Shown: one piece after another, positions 32,047 to 39,473 of the stretch
How the letters are laid out: each line of letters starts with the position of its first letter
How positions within the stretch are numbered: position 1 is the stretch's first letter
Source: Candidatus Methanomethylophilaceae archaeon
GTDB taxonomy: Archaea; Thermoplasmatota; Thermoplasmata; Methanomassiliicoccales; Methanomethylophilaceae
Assembly (NCBI GenBank): GCA_944321985.1
Contig: CALUNK010000004.1
Coordinates: 1 to 45,917 of the forward strand
Direction of reading: 5' to 3'
DNA: 45,917 nucleotides
The notes under the pieces: generated by a model
Told to the model about the DNA's origin: nothing
Databases searched by the model: none
Seen by the model: only the letters and a program-made list of their open reading frames with translations
Made by a program: the position numbers and the translations under genes

Positions 32047-32583
32047 TCAGTCCTTCTTCTCGGGGGCTTCGCCATCCCCTTCGGGGACCTCGACGTTCTC
32101 CGCCGGGATCTCGCCGGGAACACCCTCGCTGTGCTCGGTCGGCGCGACGGCATCCTGGACCTGCTCGGCTATCTCCTCGGTCCTGACAGCCTCTGCCGAC
32201 TCGGACCTCTCGGACTGCTGGATGGCTTCCTCGACCTCCTGCTTCTCGTGGGCGACGACACCGGCCGCCCTGGCCTGGGCCTCCTTCTTCTCGGCCTCGC
32301 GCTTGGACCTCTCCTTCTCCTTCATTTCCTTCTTCTGCTGCTTCTCAACATCTTTGCGATGCTTGATCTGCTCTTTCAGTTCCTTCCTGGCGGCGGAGCG
32401 CTCCTCTCTGGGAAGCTTCTTGATTTCCTCCTTGCGCCTCTCCTCCGCGCGGATGGCCTTCCACTTGTCGTCGGAGATCTTTGCCCTGGCCTTCTCTTCG
32501 GCCTCCTTCTTCTCGTTGGCGATCTTGGCGTGCCTTGCCTTCGCTTTGGCATCGTCACCACTGGACTCTACAATCTTGGCCAT
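32047..32583 (-). CDS. Highly charged Lys/Glu-rich coiled-coil protein
   Basis: 178 residues. About 100 N-terminal residues are almost wholly Lys, Glu, Arg and Ala (for example KAKARHAKIANEKKEAEEKA) and are predicted as one long helix or coiled coil. The last 60 residues are acidic and rich in Pro, Glu and Gly, hence probably disordered. There is no catalytic motif. Proteins of this composition often bind nucleic acid or ribosomes, but I cannot assign it. The ATG at 32583 gives MAKIVESSGDD. It is alone between desulfoferrodoxin and the ATPase gene. Confidence 0.65.
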   Translation of the reverse strand: MAKIVESSGDDAKAKARHAKIANEKKEAEEKARAKISDDKWKAIRAEERRKEEIKKLPREERSAARKELKEQIKHRKDVEKQQKKEMKEKERSKREAEKKEAQARAAGVVAHEKQEVEEAIQQSERSESAEAVRTEEIAEQVQDAVAPTEHSEGVPGEIPAENVEVPEGDGEAPEKKD

Positions 32584-32693
32584 GGTGTGAACCTCTGAAT
32601 GTCAGCCGTTATCCATTCCTTTCATAAATACTATGGATTGGGATGTTCGGTGAAACGGTTTGATGGTAAGGGGTTTTAAGAAGAGGGCGGACC

Positions 32694-33068
32694 TCACTGG
32701 TTGGACTTCCAGAGTCCGTGCTTGTTGCAGTACTCCCAGGCCTGGACCTTGTCGGCATCGGTCTTGAAGAAAGCCTCCGGTGCGTCTCCGGGTTTGAGAT
32801 ACTTCCTCATCTGGACGCCGTCGGCGCAGATCTCGATGTACACGACATAGTGGTCTTCCACCATGGGATGCGCGGTCTCCTTGCCGATCTTCACGAGGAA
32901 TCCCCCGTTCTGCTTCTCGATGTAGGGGACGTGTTTCTCCTTCACGAAGTCCTCGGTCTTGGCCTCCAGCAGCTTCATCGGCTCCCCGCAGCACGAGGGG
33001 ATGCTTCCCCCCTTGTAGAGCAGCTCGACGGCGGTACCGCATTTAGCGCAGACGTATTTCTGTGACAT
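32694..33068 (-). CDS. dfx: Desulfoferrodoxin (superoxide reductase, two-iron class)
   Basis: 124 residues. The N-terminal desulforedoxin domain has the four-cysteine Fe site: Cys7 and Cys10 (CAKC) with Cys26 and Cys27 (CC). The C-terminal superoxide reductase domain has its centre II ligands His46 (EKHVPY, with the conserved Glu-Lys pair), His67, His73, Cys114 and His117 (EYCNKHGLW). It reduces superoxide to hydrogen peroxide without making oxygen, a standard defence in strict anaerobes. The minus strand carries ATTATATATCC (about 33101-33111) as the likely promoter. Confidence 0.95.
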   Translation of the reverse strand: MSQKYVCAKCGTAVELLYKGGSIPSCCGEPMKLLEAKTEDFVKEKHVPYIEKQNGGFLVKIGKETAHPMVEDHYVVYIEICADGVQMRKYLKPGDAPEAFFKTDADKVQAWEYCNKHGLWKSNQ

Positions 33069-33197
33069 TAGTAAACCTCTGAAGACGGGTTGGGTATTGT
33101 CAGGATATATAATTTTCTTAACGGCGTTTAGAAATTAAGCACCTCTAAAGAACTACCCTCCGTGAACCCATTATAGGTGTTCGACCATCCACCCGGC

Positions 33198-33839
33198 ATG
33201 GAAATACCCGCGATCTTCGCCTCGTGTCCCGGCTCGGGCATGACGGCTTCGGAGACATGGTTCCAGGGAACACGCCCCCGCATCACCGGAAGGACCGTCC
33301 CGTTCGGACAGGCGACCGCTGACATCCCTCGTCACGAGAACAGGACCCCGGTGGTCGTCGTCGATGCCGACAGCCTGTCCGACCGCACCTTCAGAGGGGA
33401 CGTCGTCAAGGACATGAAGGTACGCGGATTCGACATATGGCTCATGACCTGGATCGAGAACGCGGACGACCTCTTCGACGCTTTCAACACCAACGCCGAC
33501 ATGGTGCTTGGGCCACTGCACGCCACGAGGTCGGACAAGGACCTGTCCGACATACTGTCAGTCTCTGACAGCTTCGTACCGACCGTGTTCGCGGTCGGCG
33601 GGAAGGCCGTGCTCAGGAAGGCGGGCCGCGACTCGGTCGATGGGGTGCTGGCACGTCTCACGGAGATGGGGTTCTACCGCACCTGCGTGGTGGACACCGA
33701 CGGCTCCCTGGACGGTGCCTGGGAATCCCTCAGGAGCGACTACCCGTCCCTGATGCCCTTCACTCGTTCCGTTGAGAGCACGGAGGCCCTGTCCGGGCAG
33801 AGGATAGGCTGCCTCTGGCCGCCAAGATTCTCCCTATGA
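33198..33839 (+). CDS. Hypothetical protein, possibly HisA-like barrel
   Basis: 213 residues that I cannot assign with confidence. The alternation of strands and helices (VVVVDADSL, GFDIWLMTWI, ADMVLGPLHA, TVFAVGG, TCVVDTDG) looks like part of a TIM barrel, and the DADSL/DTDG spacing faintly recalls HisA-related proteins of methanogens. The ATG at 33198 is preferred because TTATAG (33171-33176) lies about 25 bases upstream; an in-frame GTG at 33177 would fall inside that box. Its last 80 bases overlap the 3' end of the convergent iron-sulfur flavoprotein gene. Confidence 0.6.
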   Translation: MEIPAIFASCPGSGMTASETWFQGTRPRITGRTVPFGQATADIPRHENRTPVVVVDADSLSDRTFRGDVVKDMKVRGFDIWLMTWIENADDLFDAFNTNADMVLGPLHATRSDKDLSDILSVSDSFVPTVFAVGGKAVLRKAGRDSVDGVLARLTEMGFYRTCVVDTDGSLDGAWESLRSDYPSLMPFTRSVESTEALSGQRIGCLWPPRFSL

Positions 33840-34347
33840 ACTCGGATACTGCCTCCCCGACACCCTCTTCCCCTCTCCTGTCTGTGTCTGGGAACTCCAA
33901 GTGACCCGCCCATGCCATATTCGTCGTGATGGAGAAGGCCTTCAGTATGGACACTGTGGGCTTGAAGTTCGGCTCCGGGCTGCCGGCGCAGAGCATCGCC
34001 CCGCATGCCAGCGGATGGGGCAGAGCCGTGTTGTGCCAGTAGACCTGGAAACGGTCGATGACCGTCTTGAGTAGGGAGGAGGGGCCACTGAAATGCAGAG
34101 GCGTGGACAAGATCAGCAGGTCTGATTCCCCGAAGATCTCGTAGATGGCGTTCATGTCGTCGTCTAAGACGCACTCCCCTTTCGCACAGGCGTCGCATCC
34201 GGTGCAGTGGCGTATGTCCATCTCGGACGGGAACAGCAAGCACACGTCGTAGCCTTCTGACCTCAGCAAATCTGCGGCGGTCTGACACATTGCCTCGGTG
34301 ACCCCTCCGCGTCCGGCACTTCCGCAGATGATGAGCGCCCTGTTCAT
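33760..34347 (-). CDS. Iron-sulfur flavoprotein / NADPH-FMN reductase family
   Basis: 195 residues with a flavodoxin-like fold: LIICGSAGRGGVTEAM for FMN phosphate binding and LLILSTPLHFSGPSSLLKTVIDR (in overlapping parts) for the flavin ring region. A compact cysteine cluster, Cys48, Cys51, Cys54 and Cys59 (CX2CX2CX4C), matches the [4Fe-4S] motif of archaeal iron-sulfur flavoprotein (Isf), which passes electrons from ferredoxin to oxidants. It is therefore more likely Isf than a plain FMN reductase. Start at 34347; the frame is open further upstream but those codons look non-coding. It overlaps the convergent gene by 80 bases. Confidence 0.85.
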   Translation of the reverse strand: MNRALIICGSAGRGGVTEAMCQTAADLLRSEGYDVCLLFPSEMDIRHCTGCDACAKGECVLDDDMNAIYEIFGESDLLILSTPLHFSGPSSLLKTVIDRFQVYWHNTALPHPLACGAMLCAGSPEPNFKPTVSILKAFSITTNMAWAGHLEFPDTDRRGEEGVGEAVSEFIGRILAARGSLSSARTGPPCSQRNE

Positions 34348-34853
34348 GCCGTTTGGAATCGAGTACTCGGTTGAATAGTTAATCCTGACGATCGGGCCTG
34401 GATCTTCCCCTTCAACCTTACTGATTGCCGACAGAAACGGTCTGTTTCCTGAGACGCCAGATTCTTCTGCCCATTGAACCACGTTCGAGACATCATGAAC
34501 GGTGTGAGGATGATTCGGCCTCCGTTCGGGTTCAGAGTCTCGGTGCTGTGCTGATCGGTCCCTCCCGAGTATTCGGAAGACAACGTTGCTCTCTGCTCCA
34601 CGCATTCTCTGCCGCAGTCGCATTGCCGATCGTCCCTGCCACCGCTGCCCGGCCGATGCCGACGCGGCTCCACAAACGGAACTGCCCGAGTGATCTTCTC
34701 CAGAGCGCTTCCCTCGGCACATGAAGATTCATCGGACTCTGATTCCGAAGAACGCTGGCAAAGGTGTGACGACAGGTTTGCAATATTGCGGAATCGGACC
34801 GCGCCACCCTTTATAATCTGCTCCGACAATAGCCTTCGGCAGGAGAACGGGAG
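34348..34853. other. 506-base intergenic region
   Basis: Between divergent genes for the iron-sulfur flavoprotein and egsA. AACTATT around 34373-34380 may be the minus-strand promoter, and CTTTATAATC (34809-34818) the plus-strand TATA box of egsA. The rest is GC-mixed, with a hairpin near 34428-34450 (CAGAAAC ... GTTTC). No tRNA, RNase P RNA or SRP RNA signature was found on either strand, and the open frames across it have no coding character. Confidence 0.4.
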
Positions 34854-35909
34854 ATGGAGGACTTCACGAAGTTCAAAATGGTCGAGGTTCCCAGGAACGT
34901 CGTGGCGGGTCATGATGCGCTCACCAGCGTCAGGGACATGTGCGGAAGCGTACACTTCGGCAGGACCGGCACGATCATAACCGGCACTAAGACCATGGAC
35001 GCCGCCGCCAAGGACATCCTGGGTTACATGGACGGATACGACATGGACGTCGTCCAGGTCGGCGAGGCGAGCATCGACAACGCCCGCATGACCGAAGAGC
35101 GCATCAGGGAGTTCGGATCCAAGTTCATACTCGCAGTCGGCGGAGGAAGCAAGATCGATCTGGCGAAGATCGTCTCCAACGAACTCAACATCCCGTTCAT
35201 CAGCATTCCGACGTCGGCTGCCCACGACGGCATAGCGTCCAACAGGGCGTCCCTCAAGTCGGAGACCGGCTCCCGCTCCATAGCTTCCGCGTCCCCTGTC
35301 GGGGTGATTGCGGACACGGGCGTCATCGCCAAGGCACCCTACCGCCTTCTGGCATCCGGATGTGCGGATGTCATATCCAACTTCACGGCGCTCATGGACT
35401 GGGATTTCGCAAGAAGGCTCAAGAACGTCGACTTCAGCAGGACCGCGTACACCATATCGAAGTACGCAGCCGAGTCCATCATGGAGAACAGCAGCCTCAT
35501 CAGGCCCAACCTGGAGGACAGCGTCTGGATAGCCATCAAGCCCATCATAATGTCGGGGGTGTCGATGTGCATCGCCGGAAGCTCCAGACCCACCAGCGGC
35601 GCGGAGCACATGTTCTCCCATATGCTGGACCTCAGGTGCCCGGGGAAGGCACTGCACGGCGAGCAGTGCGGCGTGGGTTCCATCATGACCATGTATCTCC
35701 ACGGAGGGGACTGGGAGAAGGTCAGGGATGCGCTCAAGGAGATAGGCGCCCCGACCACCGCGAGGGAACTTGGCATCACCTCAGAGGAGGTGATATACGC
35801 CATGTCCCACGCCCATGAGATAAGATCCGACAGGTTCACCATCCTCGGCGACCAGGGGATTAGCGAGGAGGTCGCGGAGAAGGTCGCCCGCGCCACCGGC
35901 GTTATTTGA
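34854..35909 (+). CDS. egsA: sn-glycerol-1-phosphate dehydrogenase
   Basis: 351-residue NAD(P)H-dependent enzyme of the Fe/Zn alcohol dehydrogenase superfamily that reduces dihydroxyacetone phosphate to sn-glycerol-1-phosphate, the backbone of archaeal ether lipids. The nucleotide loop is AVGGGSKIDLAKI (about residue 93), followed by the family's PTSAAHDGIASNRASL, with metal ligands from Asp in HDGIAS, His in SGAEHMFSH and His in GKALHGEQ. The C-terminal half is helical. Preceded by TATA at 34809-34818 and a purine-rich leader. It lies 19 bases before the UPF0179 gene. Confidence 0.95.
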   Translation: MEDFTKFKMVEVPRNVVAGHDALTSVRDMCGSVHFGRTGTIITGTKTMDAAAKDILGYMDGYDMDVVQVGEASIDNARMTEERIREFGSKFILAVGGGSKIDLAKIVSNELNIPFISIPTSAAHDGIASNRASLKSETGSRSIASASPVGVIADTGVIAKAPYRLLASGCADVISNFTALMDWDFARRLKNVDFSRTAYTISKYAAESIMENSSLIRPNLEDSVWIAIKPIIMSGVSMCIAGSSRPTSGAEHMFSHMLDLRCPGKALHGEQCGVGSIMTMYLHGGDWEKVRDALKEIGAPTTARELGITSEEVIYAMSHAHEIRSDRFTILGDQGISEEVAEKVARATGVI

Positions 35910-35928
35910 ATTCGATAGAGATGATAGA

Positions 35929-36354
35929 ATGGCATTGATCACTCTGCTCAGCGAGCCGCAGGCCAAGGTCGGCGGCGAATTCTACTTCATGGGACCGCTC
36001 ACGGACTGCAAGGATTGCAGGCTCAAGGGCGTATGCTTCAACCTCGAACCCGGTGCGAGGTACAGGGTTGTGGAAGTCAGGAGCCAACGGCATGCCTGCG
36101 AGGAGTGCGAAGGCGAGGTCGTCGCCGTAGAGGTCGAGAAGGTCTCCACCCCCGGCGCCATACCGAAGAAAGGCGCCATGGACGGCGTCACGATCACCTA
36201 CACCGAGCCGAAATGCCATGAGGTCTCCTGCCCCAACTACTGGAGATGCCACGCTGTCGGCAAGAGGGAGGGGCAGAAGTACACGGTCACCGACCTCGGC
36301 AAGGACCTGGAGTGCCCCATCGGCGAGAAGATGGTGGCGGCGAACCTGCTCTGA
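35929..36354 (+). CDS. UPF0179 family protein
   Basis: 141 residues, an archaeal protein of unknown function. Cysteines are placed as in UPF0179: CKDCRLKGVC at about residue 27, CEECEG at about 59, and CHEVSCPNYWRC at about 97, plus CP near the end, which probably bind zinc or an iron-sulfur cluster. LEPGARYRVVEVR is the typical family segment. It is in the same direction as egsA with a short gap and is probably co-transcribed. Confidence 0.88.
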   Translation: MALITLLSEPQAKVGGEFYFMGPLTDCKDCRLKGVCFNLEPGARYRVVEVRSQRHACEECEGEVVAVEVEKVSTPGAIPKKGAMDGVTITYTEPKCHEVSCPNYWRCHAVGKREGQKYTVTDLGKDLECPIGEKMVAANLL

Positions 36355-36426
36355 TTTTTCAGCACCGCCGGATGGGGCTTCCGAACCCCGTCCGATACGA
36401 CGGATCCTGTGCGGCAGGACGGCATC

Positions 36427-36485
36427 GTTCCTGCGACAGCGGCAGGAACCGGGATGATTACAAGTGGGGCCCGAGGACGGGCCCC
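36427..36485. terminator. Two hairpins between convergent genes
   Basis: GTTCCTGC / GCAGGAAC (36427-36449, seven-base loop) and GGGGCCC / GGGCCCC (36466-36485, six-base loop) follow each other between UPF0179 and purC. The second is close to the purC stop at 36499 and is followed on the plus strand by GTTTGG. Confidence 0.55.
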
Positions 36486-36498
36486 GTTTGGAGTTTGA

Positions 36499-37401
36499 TC
36501 AGAACTTCTCGCCGGTGATGCGCTCGTACATGTCGACGTAGAGCTTGCTCACGCGGTCGATGATTTCCTGGGGGAGGGCTGGTATGTCGGGCTCGGGCTT
36601 GCCGGCATCCCTGGCGGCGTAGAGCTCGTCATGGTACCCTGTCTCGCGGTAGTACTGGCGAACGAACTCCTTGGAGAGCTCGACGATGTTTCCCTTGGCG
36701 TACTCCTCAGCGTCCCACCAGCGGTCCTCGTCCAGGGTCCCGAAAGTGTCGACGACCATGAGCTTCCTCTCCTTGTCGTATCCGAACTCCTTCTTGCCGT
36801 CGCAGTGGATGAGCCCACGCTTGCCGGCCTCCTCCGCTATGATCTGATCGATCCTGAGGACTGTGTCCACGATCTCCTGGTACTCGGCATCGCTCAGTCC
36901 AGCCATCTCCTTTGCCTCGGCCTCAGTGAGGTTCTCATCGTGCTCCTCCAGCTTTGTGGTGCACTCTACGAAGGGCTTCGGGAGCTTCTCCCCTCTCTTG
37001 ACCTCGTGTCCAGCGGGGAATCCCAGGTCCTCGGGCTTGACCTTGCCGGACTTGAGCCTGTCCAGGAGGGATCCGGCGGCGTAGTACCTGCAGATGACCT
37101 CCAGAGGGATCAGGTAGTTGGTGGTGGTGCCGTCGATCTTGCTGTAGTCGCGGATGACGTTGACCCTCTTGACCCTCATCCTGTCCTTGGAGGGCTCGCT
37201 GATGTAATGGTTGCTGATGCCGGCCTCGTTGAGCTTGCCGAACCAGTACTTCGCTGTCCTGCAAAGAGTCTCCCCCTTGTGGGGGATCTTTGAGGGGATG
37301 ATCTTGTCGAAAACCGAGATGTTGTCGGTGTACGCGAACTCGAGGGTGTCATCGTCCACTTCGTAAACCTCTTTGACCTTTCCGGTCATAATCTTCTGCA
37401 T
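36499..37401 (-). CDS. purC: SAICAR synthetase (purine biosynthesis)
   Basis: 300-residue enzyme that joins CAIR and aspartate with ATP to form SAICAR. It has the family opening TGKVKEVYEVDDDTLEFAYTD, SVFDKIIPSKIPHKGE (nucleotide and CAIR contact), the central GTTTNYLIPLEVICRYYAAGS, VECTTKLEEHDENLT, DQIIAEEAGKRGL and the DTFGTLDEDRWWD metal/ATP site. Slightly longer than bacterial PurC (about 240), as in several archaea. A minus-strand AT box (AAAAATAG, about 37429-37436) lies about 30 bases ahead. The 287 bases between this gene and the next contain no gene that I can support. Confidence 0.95.
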   Translation of the reverse strand: MQKIMTGKVKEVYEVDDDTLEFAYTDNISVFDKIIPSKIPHKGETLCRTAKYWFGKLNEAGISNHYISEPSKDRMRVKRVNVIRDYSKIDGTTTNYLIPLEVICRYYAAGSLLDRLKSGKVKPEDLGFPAGHEVKRGEKLPKPFVECTTKLEEHDENLTEAEAKEMAGLSDAEYQEIVDTVLRIDQIIAEEAGKRGLIHCDGKKEFGYDKERKLMVVDTFGTLDEDRWWDAEEYAKGNIVELSKEFVRQYYRETGYHDELYAARDAGKPEPDIPALPQEIIDRVSKLYVDMYERITGEKF

Positions 37402-37688
37402 GACACGACGATTGATGCACGGGTATTACTATTTTTACTGCCTCGATCCACATCGAATCGTCCTCGGTGACGCTCCGCGATGCCGCCGCGCTCCCGGCAA
37501 ACCTGGAACCTGTACGTTTGTATGTTGACGGCCGGAGAAGGCCCATGTCTCCGGGTCTCTTCGGAACTGGGGGACGTCATGCAAACGGATTACACGGAAT
37601 CTTCCAGATGAGGGCTGGAATAACATAACATGCGGAAGACATGGTCGGCACCGATCCGTCTGTTTCGACCTGCGTCCCCTGACACGTT

Positions 37689-38396
37689 TCAACTCCTCGG
37701 TTCGGAGCATGAACAGCTGGAATCCCTCTCTATTTTCACCCTCTCCGTACGCATGGTGGAGAGGTCCACGGTCGTCAGCACCCCTTCGCATGCTGATCCA
37801 AGTCCGGAGACGATCCTCAAAGTCTCAAGCGCCTCCATTCCGGCTATCGCCCCGACCGCCGCACCGACCGATGGGACCGGCCCCTCGGGATCCCTGGCTG
37901 TTCCGAGAACACATCTCAGACAGGGCGTCCTCCCGGGAACGGAGACGTACAACTGTCCGCTGAACCCCGAGACGCCTGCATGGACCAGCGGGATCCCCAG
38001 CCTCTGGGAGTGGTCGTTCAGGGCCATCCTGGCCTCGAATGAGTCGAGGCAGTCCACGATCACGTCGCATCCTGCGAACATGTCCCCGTTCTCGGAGGTC
38101 ACCGGCTCGCTGACCGCCTCCACATCGGCGGCCGGGTTCAGCGCCAGGATCCACTCCGCCGAAATGACGGACTTGGGACGGGGGTCCCCGGCAGAGTATA
38201 TGTACTGACGGTTGAGGTTGGTCACGTCGGGAACGTCGTTGTCGCAAACGATGTATCTGCAGACGCCGGCCTCCGCCAGGGCTGTTATCACGTTGACCCC
38301 GAGTCCTCCGCACCCGGCGATTCCGACCTTGGCCTCCATTATCCTCTGCTGGCCCTCCTCCCCGAATATGGGGAGCTGCCTCTCGAACCTGCTCAC
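37689..38396 (-). CDS. ThiF/MoeB/HesA-type adenylyltransferase
   Basis: 235-residue E1-like enzyme that adenylates the C-terminus of a ubiquitin-like sulfur carrier. VGIAGCGGLGVNVITALAEAG is the nucleotide-binding loop, DNDVPDVTNLNRQYIY holds the catalytic Arg and Asp, and VDCLDSFEARMALND follows. CLRC (about residue 160) and a shortened CSC near the C-terminus may form the zinc site. It starts with GTG, overlapping the CinA-like gene by four bases. Partner sulfur carrier not in the window. Confidence 0.9.
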   Translation of the reverse strand: MSRFERQLPIFGEEGQQRIMEAKVGIAGCGGLGVNVITALAEAGVCRYIVCDNDVPDVTNLNRQYIYSAGDPRPKSVISAEWILALNPAADVEAVSEPVTSENGDMFAGCDVIVDCLDSFEARMALNDHSQRLGIPLVHAGVSGFSGQLYVSVPGRTPCLRCVLGTARDPEGPVPSVGAAVGAIAGMEALETLRIVSGLGSACEGVLTTVDLSTMRTERVKIERDSSCSCSEPRS

Positions 38397-38875
38397 AATA
38401 TCCCCTCGATGAAATCCCTCAGGAGGCCGCATGCCTCCCTGACCGTGCTGTCGCGCACCTGCTTGCGCCCGCCTTCGAAGACGTTTCTGGACACGACGAC
38501 CCGAGAGCCGTCCGAGACGGCGATGTACACGAGACCGACGGGTTTGGTCTCCGTCGCCCCTCCGGGACCGGCGATGCCTGTGACGGCCACTGCGTAGTCC
38601 GCACCGAACAGGGACACCGCGCCGATGGCCATCTCCCTGGCTGTCTCCTCACTCACCGCACCGTGACTGACGAGGGTCTGCTCACTCACCCCCAGGAGCT
38701 TCACCTTGGCCTCGTTGCTGTAGGTGACCGCACTGCCGAGGAAGTACTCCGACGAGCCCGCCATATCCGTTATCGCGGCCCCTATGAGCCCCCCTGTGCA
38801 TGACTCGGCACAGCACATTGTCCTGTGCTTCGAACAGAGGTCGGACGCCAGTGCCTCCGCTTCACAGAGGCGCAC
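38393..38875 (-). CDS. pncC: CinA C-terminal domain protein (NMN amidohydrolase)
   Basis: 160 residues, the stand-alone CinA C-domain, which deamidates nicotinamide mononucleotide to nicotinate mononucleotide. CCAESCTGGLIGAAITDMAGSS holds the catalytic Ser/Thr region, VTGIAGPGGATETKPVGLVYIAV is the second signature. It begins with GTG at 38875, 14 bases inside the nadM gene, and ends inside the moeB-like gene. Next to nadM, it makes sense as part of NAD recycling. Confidence 0.9.
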   Translation of the reverse strand: MRLCEAEALASDLCSKHRTMCCAESCTGGLIGAAITDMAGSSEYFLGSAVTYSNEAKVKLLGVSEQTLVSHGAVSEETAREMAIGAVSLFGADYAVAVTGIAGPGGATETKPVGLVYIAVSDGSRVVVSRNVFEGGRKQVRDSTVREACGLLRDFIEGIL

Positions 38876-39404
38876 CGACAGAAACCCCCGTGATGTCCTT
38901 GATCCTTCCCACGCCGTCTATGGCGTCTATGACCTCGGCAACCGCCTCCGGAACCAGCGACCTCCACTCCTCCCCCGATGCGATCCTCCTGCGGACCTCG
39001 GTCCCCGAGTATACGGACCTGTTGTACATGGGGGACCTCCTGACCTCGTACCCGGCCTCCTCGAACAGACGGCGGGTCATCGGGTTGTTGGTGTACACCC
39101 TCTTGAACGGCGGGACCATGGACACCACATGGGCGACCCACACCGAGTACCTGTTCAGGTCCTCAACGGGCACTATGCTGAACTCTGTGATGCCATCGTC
39201 CTTCAGGGACTCGGAGATCATCATGTAGCGTTCTCCGGCAGTGAACGGGTTCTCGGGATCGTGGGAGCTCTGGGCGCTGCCGATGCCTACGATGAGGTGC
39301 TCGGACTCCTCGGCGCACTTGCGCAGGACGTCCATGTGACCGTTGTGCAGGGGCTGGAACCTCCCGATGACGAGGGAGTTTCCAGAGTAGTCTTTCCGGG
39401 TCAT
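38862..39404 (-). CDS. nadM: Nicotinamide-nucleotide adenylyltransferase, archaeal type
   Basis: 180-residue enzyme that forms NAD from NMN and ATP. GRFQPLHNGH (residues 14-23) contains the HxGH nucleotidyl-transfer motif, and YSGTEVRRRI (about 133) the second ATP-binding motif of archaeal NadM. A slight N-terminal extension (MTRKDYSGNS) is unusual but short. First gene of a three-gene operon with overlapping stops and starts (nadM-pncC-moeB-like). Confidence 0.94.
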   Translation of the reverse strand: MTRKDYSGNSLVIGRFQPLHNGHMDVLRKCAEESEHLIVGIGSAQSSHDPENPFTAGERYMMISESLKDDGITEFSIVPVEDLNRYSVWVAHVVSMVPPFKRVYTNNPMTRRLFEEAGYEVRRSPMYNRSVYSGTEVRRRIASGEEWRSLVPEAVAEVIDAIDGVGRIKDITGVSVGAPL

Positions 39405-39445
39405 ATGCCTGGATGATGTGTTCCAAACTATAAAAGAAAAAAGAG

Positions 39446-39464
39446 GACGGGGACGGGCCCCGTC
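39446..39464 (-). terminator. lonB terminator hairpin
   Basis: GACGGGG and CCCCGTC pair around a five-base loop, ten bases beyond the lonB stop; on the minus strand it is followed by CTCTTTTTTCTTTTATAG, a T-rich run as expected for an archaeal terminator. Confidence 0.65.
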
Positions 39465-39473
39465 ATTCAGGGT

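Noticed and set aside
34348-34722. N-terminal extension of the iron-sulfur flavoprotein frame
   Set aside because: The added residues are Arg/Ser/Gly-rich without family similarity, and the flavodoxin fold begins at the ATG at 34347.
37402-37688. Possible RNA gene between purC and the MoeB-like gene
   Set aside because: A few hairpins (GGCC-GGAGAA-GGCC) but no tRNA or known RNA signature, and no terminator or clear promoter of its own.
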